A DNA stretch of 64,000 nucleotides from Succinimonas sp045124755. GTDB lineage: Bacteria > Pseudomonadota > Gammaproteobacteria > Enterobacterales > Succinivibrionaceae. The position numbers and the translations under genes were made by a program. The stretch's first letter is position 1. Every line of letters begins with the position of its first letter. The notes under the pieces were generated by a model. It was not told the origin of the DNA and did no database searches. It worked only from the letters and a program-made list of their open reading frames with translations. Shown here piece after piece: positions 42,350 to 51,240 of the stretch. The stretch is from the NCBI RefSeq assembly GCF_045124755.1, contig NZ_JBGVMK010000129.1; one strand, 5' to 3'.

Positions 42350-43414
42350 TTAGCCCAGACCGGTTCCCACTCTGAAGGAACCATAGCCGTAGATGCCGGT
42401 ATTGTTGCACCAGGGACATGTCAGTTCCGCCTGTCCTCTGGTCTGCAGTTCTCTGGCAATATCCCGGGAGCAGAATATCTTGCCGCAGGAGCACTTGTTC
42501 AAAATAAAATTCGTGCCGCAGTAAGGGCAGACACCGCCGGTAGATGTTACCTTGTCGATATCAAAGTCCGCCCCGCTGCCGGATGCTGTCAAAGCGTCAT
42601 ACATTTCTTCGTCGGGAATCTTGTAGGTGCTCAGTTCGCGGTAACCGCTGCCATCCTTTTCATAAAGAATGATATATCTCCTTTTAACGGTGCCGCATTT
42701 CCCGATTATCACCTTCAGATTGTCGTTCTCAATCCCCTTGCTCAGATCAGCCCTGGGGCCTTTCCGGAGATCGATCTTATGAAGTCCTTCAATGCTGGTG
42801 GCGTCCGGCATCATCTTTTCGTCGCTGAGCTCCTGATTATCGCCCACGGCAACGCTGTTGGTCTGAATGGAAGCAGACACCCATTTAAAGAAGGATTTCA
42901 CGGTATCGCTGTCCATGTTGTCCAAAAGATAGATCTGCTCGGTAATCTGTCCCAGAATCGAATAATCAATCTTGGCACCCAGAGAGAAGGCAATAATGTT
43001 TGCCTTGCCGCGATAGTCTCGGTTCCATCTGCTAAAGGCCTTTTTATAGGAATCAGAAGTGGGGTTGCCATCAGTGAAAAAGAATATTATGGGCTTCCAG
43101 TCCCCTTTCTGATCCCGGGTAGACTTCACCACATTCCGGTCAATTTCATCCATCAGGCAGTCCATGGCCCGGCCGTAGTCAGTGCCGCCTCCCAGAGGCA
43201 AAGCCGGAATGGTGAGAGCATATACCTCGGTAAGCTTATGAAGCACCCGGGCCTGTCCCGCAAAAACCACGGTGGAAATAAAGGCTGTTTCCAGAGCATA
43301 CGGATCGGTGCTGAGCTCGCCGGTTATGGTCTTAAGCCCGTTGTCAACCTTTTGCAGATGCGGAGCCATGGACTCGGAAACATCAATGACAAAAAATATC
43401 GGCAGTCTTCTCAT
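42350..43414 (-). CDS. TerY-like vWA protein with C-terminal zinc-binding domain
   Basis: The first ~190 residues form a von Willebrand A domain with an intact MIDAS: FVIDVSESM (DxSxS), GGGTDYG (Thr) and FFFTDGNPTS (Asp). The C-terminal part has a cysteine-rich TerY-C-type domain: CPYCGTNFILNKCSCGKIFC, then CPWC, able to bind two zinc ions. It is the last gene of the minus-strand ter operon. In TerY-P modules vWA proteins are thought to act as metal-dependent adaptors for the kinase and phosphatase. At 354 residues it is longer than classical TerY (~212) because of the zinc domain and a middle region. Confidence 0.85.
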   Translation of the reverse strand: MRRLPIFFVIDVSESMAPHLQKVDNGLKTITGELSTDPYALETAFISTVVFAGQARVLHKLTEVYALTIPALPLGGGTDYGRAMDCLMDEIDRNVVKSTRDQKGDWKPIIFFFTDGNPTSDSYKKAFSRWNRDYRGKANIIAFSLGAKIDYSILGQITEQIYLLDNMDSDTVKSFFKWVSASIQTNSVAVGDNQELSDEKMMPDATSIEGLHKIDLRKGPRADLSKGIENDNLKVIIGKCGTVKRRYIILYEKDGSGYRELSTYKIPDEEMYDALTASGSGADFDIDKVTSTGGVCPYCGTNFILNKCSCGKIFCSRDIARELQTRGQAELTCPWCNNTGIYGYGSFRVGTGLG

Positions 43415-43462
43415 GGCATGATCTCCTTACGGAATGAGAAAAGAAAAAACAAAAAGGCCCGC

Positions 43463-44524
43463 TTAATCCCAGTCGACAAGAATCTGGGACAGTTCAATGA
43501 TTCCGCCGTCCCCGATTTCCAGACTCTGTCCCACTTCCAGATTAAGGGTGATGTTGTCAGAAAAAAATCCATTCTTGATGACATGTACTGATTTGTCATT
43601 GCGAACAGCATAATAAATGCCTCCGTCATCACCATAGTACCTGCGCTGTCTGTTTTTTTGTATGCTCAGCTTGACATACCCCGGCGGAAAATCAATCCCG
43701 GCAACGTACATGCCCCCTTTGATAATTGTTTTAAAACCCCTGGCAGGATCCTTCCAGGGATCTGCCTGCGGAGCCGGTCTGGGAACCGGAGCGGGATCAG
43801 ATCCGGGATCTGGCCTCGGAGCCGGAGCGGGTTCCGGTCTGGGAGCCGGGGCAGGACGGCTGTTCTGCCTGTATTGCTCGGGATCGATTTTCCTGACATT
43901 GTCTATTTCAGCATCGGGCATCTCATGCTTTGAGAAACAGTCTCCGCTGTCCGTAACGGCCGCGCTGCCCGCCTGAATAGAAGCCGATATCCATTTGAAA
44001 AAGCTTCTCACCGCGCTGCCGTTAAGATCCTTCATCTCGTATATCTGATCAGAAAGCTGTCCCAGATAATGATAATCAGCCTGGTCTGACAGCGAAAATA
44101 CAATGACGCTGACATTCCGGGCATAGTCCCTTTGCCACCTGTCAATGATGCTTTTACGAGATATCTTTCCTCCGGCGGTAAACAGGAAGACCAGAGGGCG
44201 CCAGTCCCCCTTCTGCGCCGCCGTGGACTTCACCACATCGCTTCTTATTTCCCGTATCAGAGCTTCAAAGCCGGCGCTGTAATCGGCCTCGCCTCCGGAA
44301 TAGGGGATATCAAAGGGTGATAAAGCATAAACCTCGGTAAGTTTGCTTAATACAGCAGCCCTTTCAGCGAAGACAATAGCTGAAATGCAGGCGGTCTCCA
44401 GGGAATAAGGATCTCCGGAAAGCTCATCAACTATCAGTCTGAGCCCCTTATCCAAAACTCCGAGATGTTCCTTCATCCTGCCGGAAACATCGATTAAGAA
44501 AAAGATCGGAAGTCTTCTCAGCAT
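43463..44524 (-). CDS. TerY-like vWA protein with degenerate MIDAS and C-terminal beta domain
   Basis: ATG at 44524 gives MLRRLPIFFLIDVSGRMKEH. The fold matches its neighbour, but the metal-site positions are altered: DVSGR instead of DxSxS, GGEADYS instead of the Thr loop, and LFTAGGK instead of TDG. Metal binding is therefore probably lost. A Pro/Ala/Arg repeat linker (residues ~230-270) leads to a C-terminal beta-rich domain with GGMYVAGIDFPPGYVKLSI and LNLEVGQSLEIGDGGIIEL, similar in pattern to surface or regulatory 'GxYxVGxDIPxGxY' modules. It lies between the kinase and the zinc-domain vWA gene. Role as a non-metal adaptor is inferred. Confidence 0.8.
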   Translation of the reverse strand: MLRRLPIFFLIDVSGRMKEHLGVLDKGLRLIVDELSGDPYSLETACISAIVFAERAAVLSKLTEVYALSPFDIPYSGGEADYSAGFEALIREIRSDVVKSTAAQKGDWRPLVFLFTAGGKISRKSIIDRWQRDYARNVSVIVFSLSDQADYHYLGQLSDQIYEMKDLNGSAVRSFFKWISASIQAGSAAVTDSGDCFSKHEMPDAEIDNVRKIDPEQYRQNSRPAPAPRPEPAPAPRPDPGSDPAPVPRPAPQADPWKDPARGFKTIIKGGMYVAGIDFPPGYVKLSIQKNRQRRYYGDDGGIYYAVRNDKSVHVIKNGFFSDNITLNLEVGQSLEIGDGGIIELSQILVDWD

Positions 44525-44548
44525 ACTGTAATTACCGCATAACAAGAC

Positions 44549-46054
44549 TTAATTGGAAACCAGCTGCACCATGCACAGCCGGGATCCCGGATCCTTGCCG
44601 AACAGAATCTGCCGCTTTTCAGTGAGTTCAACGCTCTTTCCGATGGGAACAGGCACATGATTAGTCACATCGTACATGTCCGGAATGGCCCGGTTAATGA
44701 GAATCCATTTCCCGTTATGGAAATGAAAATCTCCCACCGGCTTCTTGTCTTTGTCCGCAATCTTTTCATTCGGATGCACATTGCGGTCGATGTGCCATTT
44801 GTAAAGGGACTGCTTGGTAAAGACCATAAGGCGGTAATTCTCCGAACGGAAGTTTTCCGAGGGCCGGGGCCGGTAGTAGAAATTCAGTATGGGAAGTTCT
44901 CCCTTATAGGGGGTGCCGCAGAAGGGACAGCAGGGCTTCTTGCTGTTATCGAACACGAAATACTTCGATTTGCAGTTCGGATTCTGACAGGGCTGAATGA
45001 GATCCACGGTCTTGATCAGAGCTTTTTCCCAGTCATCGGCGGTGGGCCGTTTTTTAGGATCGTGGAGGCCGTCAATAAAGGCCTTCTCAAAAAGCTCCGC
45101 AAGATAAGGGCCGCACAGCTTATAAGGCAGCTTGGTAACATCCCCCTGAGGGAGTTCATATTTATCAAGCTTGCTGACATTGGGCCGATTCCGCTTGTCC
45201 GTGGGATGCTCCACAAAAAGAGCTTCCTTCCCCATGCAGAGCTCCTCATCCTTGGCGGGATCATTGGGATCGCAGATCATACTGCCTCTGAGGGGATGCC
45301 GATACAGCAGGTACATGTAAATAAGCACTGCCAGAGCATAACGGTCTGTGGTGATTTTTGGCACCTCCTTGCTGGGATCTCCCTTGGGCAGCTTTACCGT
45401 TTCCAGCACCTCAGGAGCAATAAAATCCGGGGTGCCCACCACATCCGGGGGATACTTGCCCGGCACCACCAGTCCGTCAATATCGATGATGCAGGCATCA
45501 CCGGTAAGAGGATCCACCAGCACGTTTTTGTAGGACAGATCCGAATGGGCCAGTCCGGCGGCATGCATTCTTTTAACCGCCCGGGCGATTTTGATGCAGA
45601 CCTGAAGATAATTAAGCCAGTTCCCCTTCTGATCGTCCTCCAGAATCTTGTTCCGAAGCTTGGGGGAGGCAAACCACTTGCCCTCCTTTTCCTTGCCCTT
45701 AAAACGGCCGCTGGCAAAGAAGAAATTGGAACGGTAGGTGGGAGAGGTAATGCCCAGCTTTTTAATGCCCTTATGCTCCCATTCCACGATATGCGTCGGC
45801 CAGCAGAACAGCTTTCTGAGGTTTTCGCCGCCCTCCTTGTCAAAAAGCTGCTTCGCATAGGTATCCACGATTTTTATAAGGCGTTCCCGGGTGTTGGAAT
45901 CCTGCTCTTTCCGAAAAAATCCCACCACATAGGTTTTGTCGGTACTGAAGTAAACATCCTTCATGGCGCCGGAACCGATTACCTCGGAAGCATCAAATTC
46001 AATGGCTGCGCCGTCCAGAGCCGTAAGCCTGACAATATTCGGTTCTTTACTCAT
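44549..46054 (-). CDS. Serine/threonine protein kinase-like protein of a TerY-P module
   Basis: The kinase domain has a glycine-rich loop (VIGSGAMKDVYFS), a Lys in YVVGFFRK, the catalytic loop AGLAHSDLSYKNVLVD (HxDLxxxN), metal motif ACIIDIDGLVV (DxDG in place of DFG) and VGTPDFIAPEVL. A zinc ribbon (CQNPNCKSKYF, CCPFCGTPYKG) lies near residues 355-385, followed by a C-terminal beta-rich tail (~100 residues). The start at 46054 overlaps the PP2C stop in ATGA, so the kinase and its opposing phosphatase are made together. Such kinase-PP2C-vWA triads are the TerY-P type. Substrates are unknown. Confidence 0.88.
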   Translation of the reverse strand: MSKEPNIVRLTALDGAAIEFDASEVIGSGAMKDVYFSTDKTYVVGFFRKEQDSNTRERLIKIVDTYAKQLFDKEGGENLRKLFCWPTHIVEWEHKGIKKLGITSPTYRSNFFFASGRFKGKEKEGKWFASPKLRNKILEDDQKGNWLNYLQVCIKIARAVKRMHAAGLAHSDLSYKNVLVDPLTGDACIIDIDGLVVPGKYPPDVVGTPDFIAPEVLETVKLPKGDPSKEVPKITTDRYALAVLIYMYLLYRHPLRGSMICDPNDPAKDEELCMGKEALFVEHPTDKRNRPNVSKLDKYELPQGDVTKLPYKLCGPYLAELFEKAFIDGLHDPKKRPTADDWEKALIKTVDLIQPCQNPNCKSKYFVFDNSKKPCCPFCGTPYKGELPILNFYYRPRPSENFRSENYRLMVFTKQSLYKWHIDRNVHPNEKIADKDKKPVGDFHFHNGKWILINRAIPDMYDVTNHVPVPIGKSVELTEKRQILFGKDPGSRLCMVQLVSN

Positions 46055-48150
46055 TCTGCACCGCCTTTGCACATCACCACTATTGTTCTGTCATCATGAT
46101 TGCCCACAACCCAGAAATTAAGCCACTCCAGAAGCTGCTTTGAAAGCTCCTCCGCACTGGAATCAAGATTAAGGGGCGGAGAATCATCGCTTCCGTTAAC
46201 CGTGAGATCCTGCCAGAAATCATCCCACCTGGCTTTATCCTCCAAAAGGCTTTCGGTCTCAAACTTGGCATCGGAAACCCCGTCCGTCATGAGCATTACG
46301 GCCGTATAGTCCGGCACGCACTGAATCCGGATCCGCGCCATAATCTCCTGAGAATTGGCAAAAATGCTCTTCATGGTCAGGAATCTGGTCTGTCCGGCAA
46401 ATTCTCCGGAATCCGGAGTGTTCATAAGATGGGTGTTTGCGGAATTACCGGCGTCATAAACCGCAATGGCGCCGTCTCCGATGGCAAAGGAGATAACGAG
46501 CTGCCGGTCATGAATATTTCTGGTGATAACGCAGAGGAGCGTAGTGGCAAAATCCCGAAGCTCCGACTTCTCCTTGGTGGTAGGCACCAGTTCATTTAAG
46601 GATTTAAAGGCTTCGTGAGCCGCCTTGGGGAGCACGTAGTAAGCGCTCTTTCTGAGCTGCTCCAGCTCCGCCTCGCCGAAACCGGGATTGCTCTCCAGCC
46701 TGATCAGAGCCTCCTGGAACTTCTCGTTTTTAACCAAATCCGGAAGCCTTTCCGCCACCACCTCGCAGGCCCGTTCCGCTCCCATTCTGGAATACTTGGC
46801 AGAGCCGGCTCCGTCAGCCACCACAAGATAAGTCCATCCGGTAACGTCATCGGTCTTTATCTGAAAATCATCATCCCGGGGAGCTCCCACATGGGCATGA
46901 GAGCGGCCTCTTCTGCTGGCCCCGAAAATCTTCACCTTCCCGTTGTTCGCAGCGCAGAAACCAGTTGCGGTATCGGGCTTGTAGTAAGGGATGTCCGTAT
47001 TTGTCCTGATATCCTTCCAGAGATCCCGGGGATTAGGCCGCGGTTTCGGGGCAGTTTGAACGGGATCCGGCTTAACCACGGTCTCAGGCAAATCATTTAC
47101 AGCCTCTGATTTATGATCATCATCAACCCGGGGCCAGTTAATCGGCTGCGGCGATTCCAAATTTGATTCCTGATCTGATTCCGGTTTGGCCGCAGTCCCG
47201 GTCTTGAACCGGACACTGTCCGGTTCTCCGACCGGCGCCGCGGCGTTTTCAGACGGGGCGGCAGCCTCATTTTCAGAATAGTTCCGGGGAGGATCTATAG
47301 TTTTGAGGACGCTGGTCTGTCCTTCTCCGTTCCTGTCCGTTACAGCCTGAGCAGCGCAGCCGGAAGCAGGAGCGGGCTCCTGAGTACAGCAGCTGTCTTG
47401 AGGAGCCTGAAGCCTATCAAGCTCATGAGCAAAGGATGCATGAGAGATCTCCTGAGGTTTGCTGCTTTCTTCAGGGGCCGGAACAGCTGCGGGAGGTTCA
47501 GTTCCCGCTACCTTACCGCTGTCAGGCTGAACATGAGCGGGGTCTGTCGCACTCACAGAAGGCTTCTCAGGATGAACGCTGTCATTCCTGCTTAACCTGA
47601 AAATATGTTTGACAATAATACGATCTTCTGTGGCATCACTTTTGTAAGTTACCCAAAAATAATGTTCTTTACTAACGCTGACAGGAAGTTTTATCGTTAC
47701 GTATTCTTCTTTGTAGTCCAAATACGATTTGTCGATGTCCGTCTCGGGAACAGCTGATTTATATTTTGAAGCATTATCAAGACATATCTTGGTGCATTGC
47801 TGTTTAGCCTCCTCTGTAAGCAAACCGCTTCCCAGCAATAACCCCATTTCTCTGCTCAACTTCCTGCCTACCGTGACCACATTGCCGGCAGCAGTATGAA
47901 TAACCTCAACAACTTCACCGAAAGATTCCGGAGTTACAGTGCCAGGATTTTCTACAGGCGCGGCGTTATCAGCTGAAGCAGATCGGCCCTCATCGCCGGG
48001 AACTCTTTCTGCCCCGGCCTCACCCCCGGATAATTTGTCCGCAGAATTTTCCATTTGCGGATTATTTTGCGGGGAAGCTGCCTCCGAAACAGGCGTATCT
48101 CCGGGACTCAAAACCGTTTCGCTGTCTTCTTTGAAGTTCTCTTCTGTCAT
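46051..48150 (-). CDS. PP2C-like protein phosphatase with long N-terminal extension
   Basis: The C-terminal ~290 residues form a PP2C domain: SRRGRSHAHVGAPRDDDF, YLVVADGAGSAKYSRMGAE, SFAIGDGAIAVYD, VMLMTDGVSD and GNHDDRTIVVM supply the metal-binding aspartates. Residues ~60-200 form a separate small domain (VEVIHTAAGNVVTVGRKLSR; VTIKLPVSVSKEHYFWVTYK), and ~200-400 are a disordered, Pro/Glu/Ser-rich linker. At 699 residues it is far longer than a bare PP2C. It opposes the kinase encoded immediately downstream with a four-base overlap. The N-terminal domain is unfamiliar and may be the sensing or docking part. Confidence 0.87.
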   Translation of the reverse strand: MTEENFKEDSETVLSPGDTPVSEAASPQNNPQMENSADKLSGGEAGAERVPGDEGRSASADNAAPVENPGTVTPESFGEVVEVIHTAAGNVVTVGRKLSREMGLLLGSGLLTEEAKQQCTKICLDNASKYKSAVPETDIDKSYLDYKEEYVTIKLPVSVSKEHYFWVTYKSDATEDRIIVKHIFRLSRNDSVHPEKPSVSATDPAHVQPDSGKVAGTEPPAAVPAPEESSKPQEISHASFAHELDRLQAPQDSCCTQEPAPASGCAAQAVTDRNGEGQTSVLKTIDPPRNYSENEAAAPSENAAAPVGEPDSVRFKTGTAAKPESDQESNLESPQPINWPRVDDDHKSEAVNDLPETVVKPDPVQTAPKPRPNPRDLWKDIRTNTDIPYYKPDTATGFCAANNGKVKIFGASRRGRSHAHVGAPRDDDFQIKTDDVTGWTYLVVADGAGSAKYSRMGAERACEVVAERLPDLVKNEKFQEALIRLESNPGFGEAELEQLRKSAYYVLPKAAHEAFKSLNELVPTTKEKSELRDFATTLLCVITRNIHDRQLVISFAIGDGAIAVYDAGNSANTHLMNTPDSGEFAGQTRFLTMKSIFANSQEIMARIRIQCVPDYTAVMLMTDGVSDAKFETESLLEDKARWDDFWQDLTVNGSDDSPPLNLDSSAEELSKQLLEWLNFWVVGNHDDRTIVVMCKGGAE

Positions 48151-48202
48151 AAATCATCCGTAAAATCAGCTGCGCTTGTCCGTCATCTCCGAACCGGACA
48201 CA

Positions 48203-48844
48203 TCATAAAACCAGATTAATCTCGCTGGGCGGCGGCGGCAGCTCGGCGCTGTCGGAACCAATACCCTGACTGCGGTTGCAGTCATCAATGGATGACGACA
48301 CCCATTGAAATAATTTGATAAAGGAATCACTGTCCAGGTTTTCCAGCTTGTATACCGAGGTCGCGAGCCTCTTCAGGGCGTTCACATCAGCCTGAGGCCC
48401 GGCGGCGCAGGCAATAAACTGCCCGAATCTTCTTCGGGAAATTTCCTGAACCATGTTCTCAAAAACCATGATGTCCGAAGGCTTGCCGTCCGTCATCACC
48501 AGACAGACCGGCAGCCAGTCCCCCTTGGCAGCGGGGGTATTCCTGATAAACTCGGCATCAATTCTCTGACACATGAGTTCCAGAGCCTTGCCCAGATGGG
48601 TAGGACCGAAATCAGGAGTTTTGATTTCCGGGATAACCACTTCGTCAATGGGAGTCAGCGGAAAAAGAAGCGTCACATCCTTGTCAAAGGTGATCAGCGA
48701 GAGATGCACCGATTCCAGCGCAAAGGGATCATGCTGCAGGGTGGACACCATGGCATCCAGCCCGACCTTTACGGATTCTATGGGCTCCCCCTTCATGGAA
48801 CCTGAAGTGTCAATCAGCAAATAAACAGGCAATCGTCTCGTCAT
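48203..48844 (-). CDS. terY: TerY-like vWA protein (short form)
   Basis: A single vWA domain of 213 residues with a complete MIDAS: LIDTSGSM, FGPTHLG and VMTDGKPSD. It ends in the proline motif LPPPPSEINLVL, shared with the next gene and with known TerY proteins. It lies between the PP2C gene and another terY gene on the same strand. TerY proteins occur beside TerD-family genes and kinase/phosphatase pairs in tellurite/stress clusters; direct biochemical function is not established. The cysteine near IACAAGPQAD and the rest of the fold resemble its neighbour closely. Confidence 0.88.
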   Translation of the reverse strand: MTRRLPVYLLIDTSGSMKGEPIESVKVGLDAMVSTLQHDPFALESVHLSLITFDKDVTLLFPLTPIDEVVIPEIKTPDFGPTHLGKALELMCQRIDAEFIRNTPAAKGDWLPVCLVMTDGKPSDIMVFENMVQEISRRRFGQFIACAAGPQADVNALKRLATSVYKLENLDSDSFIKLFQWVSSSIDDCNRSQGIGSDSAELPPPPSEINLVL

Positions 48845-48873
48845 CCCGCATTATCCTCCCGGAAACCTTCCTG

Positions 48874-49512
48874 TTAAACCACCACGTTGATCTCATCAGG
48901 CGGAGGAGGCAGGTCATCCATGCCGGAGGATTCGGCGCCGGATTCCTCGATCTTCTGACTGCCGCTGCTGACAGAGGCGGACACCCACTTGAAGAAGGCC
49001 TTGATGGATTCGCTGTCCGTGGAATCCAGAGAGACCACGTTTTCAGTAATCTTCTTCAGCACCTTCGTATCAGCGGAGGTTCCGGCAGCGCAGGCTACCA
49101 CCACGCCGGTCTTGACCGCCTTGAAGTCCTGAATGCCCTTATCGACGTCATCAGTGGGACCGCCGTCCGTCATGATGAACACCATGGGCTTCCAGTCGCC
49201 CTTCTGTTCGGCGGAGGTCTTTACCACCTCAGTGGAAATGCACTCGGCCACCTTGGAAAGAGCATGTCCCATCTCGGTGCAGCCGCTGGCAGTGAGGGAA
49301 GGCTCCGTTACCGCATTGATTTCAGTGAGAGGCACAATCTGTTCTACCTTGGAATCAAAGGTAATGATGCTGATATAAGCGGTTTCCAGAGCATATGGAT
49401 CGCTTTTAAGGGCTGACAAAAGAACGTTGAGGCCGTTTTTAACAGCTTCAATGGGTTCGCCGTACATGGAACCGGAGGTATCCAAAAGCAAATAGACCGG
49501 AAGTCTTCGCAT
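48874..49512 (-). CDS. terY: TerY-like vWA protein (classical length)
   Basis: At 212 residues with MRRLPVYLLLDTSGSMYGEP at the N-terminus, SGCTEMG, FIMTDGGPTDD and the C-terminal LPPPPDEINVVV, this is closest of the four to plasmid and chromosomal TerY. MIDAS residues are intact. The ATG at 49512 follows AGGAGACTAAT. It is 29 bp upstream of its paralog, indicating recent tandem duplication, and follows the TerD-family genes in the operon, with a ~180-bp gap that might hold an internal promoter. Confidence 0.9.
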   Translation of the reverse strand: MRRLPVYLLLDTSGSMYGEPIEAVKNGLNVLLSALKSDPYALETAYISIITFDSKVEQIVPLTEINAVTEPSLTASGCTEMGHALSKVAECISTEVVKTSAEQKGDWKPMVFIMTDGGPTDDVDKGIQDFKAVKTGVVVACAAGTSADTKVLKKITENVVSLDSTDSESIKAFFKWVSASVSSGSQKIEESGAESSGMDDLPPPPDEINVVV

Positions 49513-49696
49513 ATTAGTCTCCTAAGGAACTTTGCATAAGTAAGATCAGAACTGAGACTGCCGCTCACCGGCAATCCCTGTTATTTTCGTATTTCAGTTT
49601 ACTGTTGTTTTTTTATGACCAGTTTTTTTACTCAAATATCGCCTTCTTATTGCGATCTGTCTGTAAAACCATCAGCGCGGCTCTGTTTAAACAAAG

Positions 49697-50380
49697 TTAA
49701 ACAAAGCTTCGCTTAATCTGATTCATGGTCTCGCAGACATTTTCGGCATTCAGGGGATCGCCCAGGGCCTCGAAGCACCAGCTGCCATCGCTGTCCTTGA
49801 AAAGCTTGCCCATAACCATGGATTTCCGTCCTCTGAAGGAAGGATCCGAGGCCACGTTGAATGAAGCATGAACCTTTTTGACCACGGACGGCGTGCCTTC
49901 AAACAGCCTGATGGAGGCATAGGGAATTTTGGCAAAATCACCGGAATCCTCCGCATAGTTCAGAAAAAAGAATATCTGCTGCACGTTGGGATTAATCTTC
50001 CGGAGATCCACCTGAATGATTTCATTATCGCGGTCGTTATTGATTTCATCGCCGGCGCGGTCATCGCCGCTGTGCCTTAAGGCGCCGTTTTCCGTAAAAA
50101 GCTTGCCCCGGGGATAGCCGTACTTGATAAGAAACTCCGGCAGATACTGCGGCGAATAGATGTAATCGACCATTTTGCGGTCTTTGTCAAAAAGGATGCA
50201 GCTTAAATCCAGATCCACCTCTTCGGTGCTGGGAAAAAGCCCCAGAAACCCCTTGCTGTGGATCTTGCCCCAGTTGCAGCCCACACAGAATTCGGCAATG
50301 CCCTTATGGCCGTCCGCCGAGGGGAGGTTTTCATCAGCCTTTTTAAGGTTGAACCGGGAGCCCTTCTTTAAATCAATCAT
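49697..50380 (-). CDS. TerD-family protein (TerZ-like, divergent)
   Basis: The 227-residue product opens IDLKKGSRFNLKKADEN and keeps TerD-family features: FCVGCNWGK, VDLDLSCILFD, the RHSGDDRAGDEINND loop and NEIIQVDLRKINPNVQQIFF. These acidic loops match the Ca-binding sites of TerD proteins. It has extra residues compared with TerD (184 aa next door), mainly in the middle. It lies 26 bp after the TerD gene. TerD-family proteins act in tellurite, colicin and phage resistance phenotypes, by mechanisms still unclear. Confidence 0.87.
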   Translation of the reverse strand: MIDLKKGSRFNLKKADENLPSADGHKGIAEFCVGCNWGKIHSKGFLGLFPSTEEVDLDLSCILFDKDRKMVDYIYSPQYLPEFLIKYGYPRGKLFTENGALRHSGDDRAGDEINNDRDNEIIQVDLRKINPNVQQIFFFLNYAEDSGDFAKIPYASIRLFEGTPSVVKKVHASFNVASDPSFRGRKSMVMGKLFKDSDGSWCFEALGDPLNAENVCETMNQIKRSFV

Positions 50381-50406
50381 GTCATTACCAACCAGAAAAA
50401 AACTTT

Positions 50407-50961
50407 TTAAGCATATTTGTTGACGAGATAATCAAGTTCCTTGACATAAGCATTGCCAAGGGCCACAAAGGTCCAGCTTTTGCCGTTTCTGACCAGCTTG
50501 CCGAACTCGATAAGAGTTGCCCCGTCAAAATCGTCATCCAGCTGATAGCGGGCGATTTCCCGGCCGGTATCCTCGTCCACGATGCGGATATAGGCGTCAT
50601 CCACCTGCCCGAAATGCTGCCCCTTGTCAAAGCATTCGTAAATTGACACCACAAAAATGATTTCCTTGATCCGGGGATCCACTGCATCAAGATCCACAGT
50701 CAGGGATTCGTCATCGCCGCCATCGGAATTGCCGCCGGTTCTGTCATCGCCGCTGGACTTTACGGAACCGTCGTAGGAAACCTGATTGTTATAGAACACA
50801 AAAAATTCATCCCGGGGGATCTTGTTGTTAGCGCCGATCATGAAGGCGGAAGCGTCAAGATCGTAATCATCGCCGCCGGAGCTGGGATTCCAGCCCAGTC
50901 CTACCAGCGCGTGCTTAATGCCGATATTGGCGGAATTGCCCTTCTTTAAATTTATTGCCAT
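50407..50961 (-). CDS. terD: TerD-family calcium-binding stress protein
   Basis: The 184-residue protein is a canonical TerD: MAINLKKGNSANIGIKHALV, LGWNPSSGGDDYDLDASAFM, the SGDDRTGGNSDGGDDESLTV calcium loop and FGKLVRNGKSWTFVALG. The start follows GGGGTAAGAGAG. It is the first gene of the minus-strand operon terD, terZ-like, terY, terY, PP2C, kinase, vWA, vWA. TerA, TerB and TerC genes are absent from the window, so tellurite resistance itself is not implied. Confidence 0.93.
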   Translation of the reverse strand: MAINLKKGNSANIGIKHALVGLGWNPSSGGDDYDLDASAFMIGANNKIPRDEFFVFYNNQVSYDGSVKSSGDDRTGGNSDGGDDESLTVDLDAVDPRIKEIIFVVSIYECFDKGQHFGQVDDAYIRIVDEDTGREIARYQLDDDFDGATLIEFGKLVRNGKSWTFVALGNAYVKELDYLVNKYA

Positions 50962-51165
50962 CTCTCTTACCCCTGTAAAACAACAGAAAATTTTTAAACC
51001 TATCTCTATTATGAATTATCGGATATCGATAAAAAAGGATAAACACAGCGGCAGGTTTTTCTTGAGATCTTTCACAGAAAGATCCGGAAAACATGAAACC
51101 GCAGGAAAGGAGCGGCAGAAAACAAGAACCGGAGACAGCGGGAACTGAAGCAAACAAGGCTCATA

Positions 51166-51190
51166 ACGCCCTGACAGGTTTTCAGGGCGT
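51166..51190. terminator. Hairpin between ligA and terD
   Basis: ACGCCCTGA/TCAGGGCGT stem with a 7-nt loop, past the ligA stop on the minus strand. The T run is poor, so termination strength is uncertain. The rest of 50962-51240 is AT-rich and should carry the ter operon promoter, but no clear boxes stand out. Confidence 0.55.
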
Positions 51191-51240
51191 GGCTGTCAGA
51201 ACCTTGTTTTAAGGAAGTCTCCGGGCGGGAAGCGGAATAT

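Noticed and set aside
42031..42384. Intact 117-residue gene at the end of the vWA gene
   Set aside because: It overlaps the vWA coding end, lacks a credible start signal and is frame-altered relative to repeat copy 1; treated as a fragment.
42350..50961. Full tellurite-resistance operon
   Set aside because: TerA, TerB and TerC are absent; only TerD-family, TerY-like and kinase/phosphatase genes are present.
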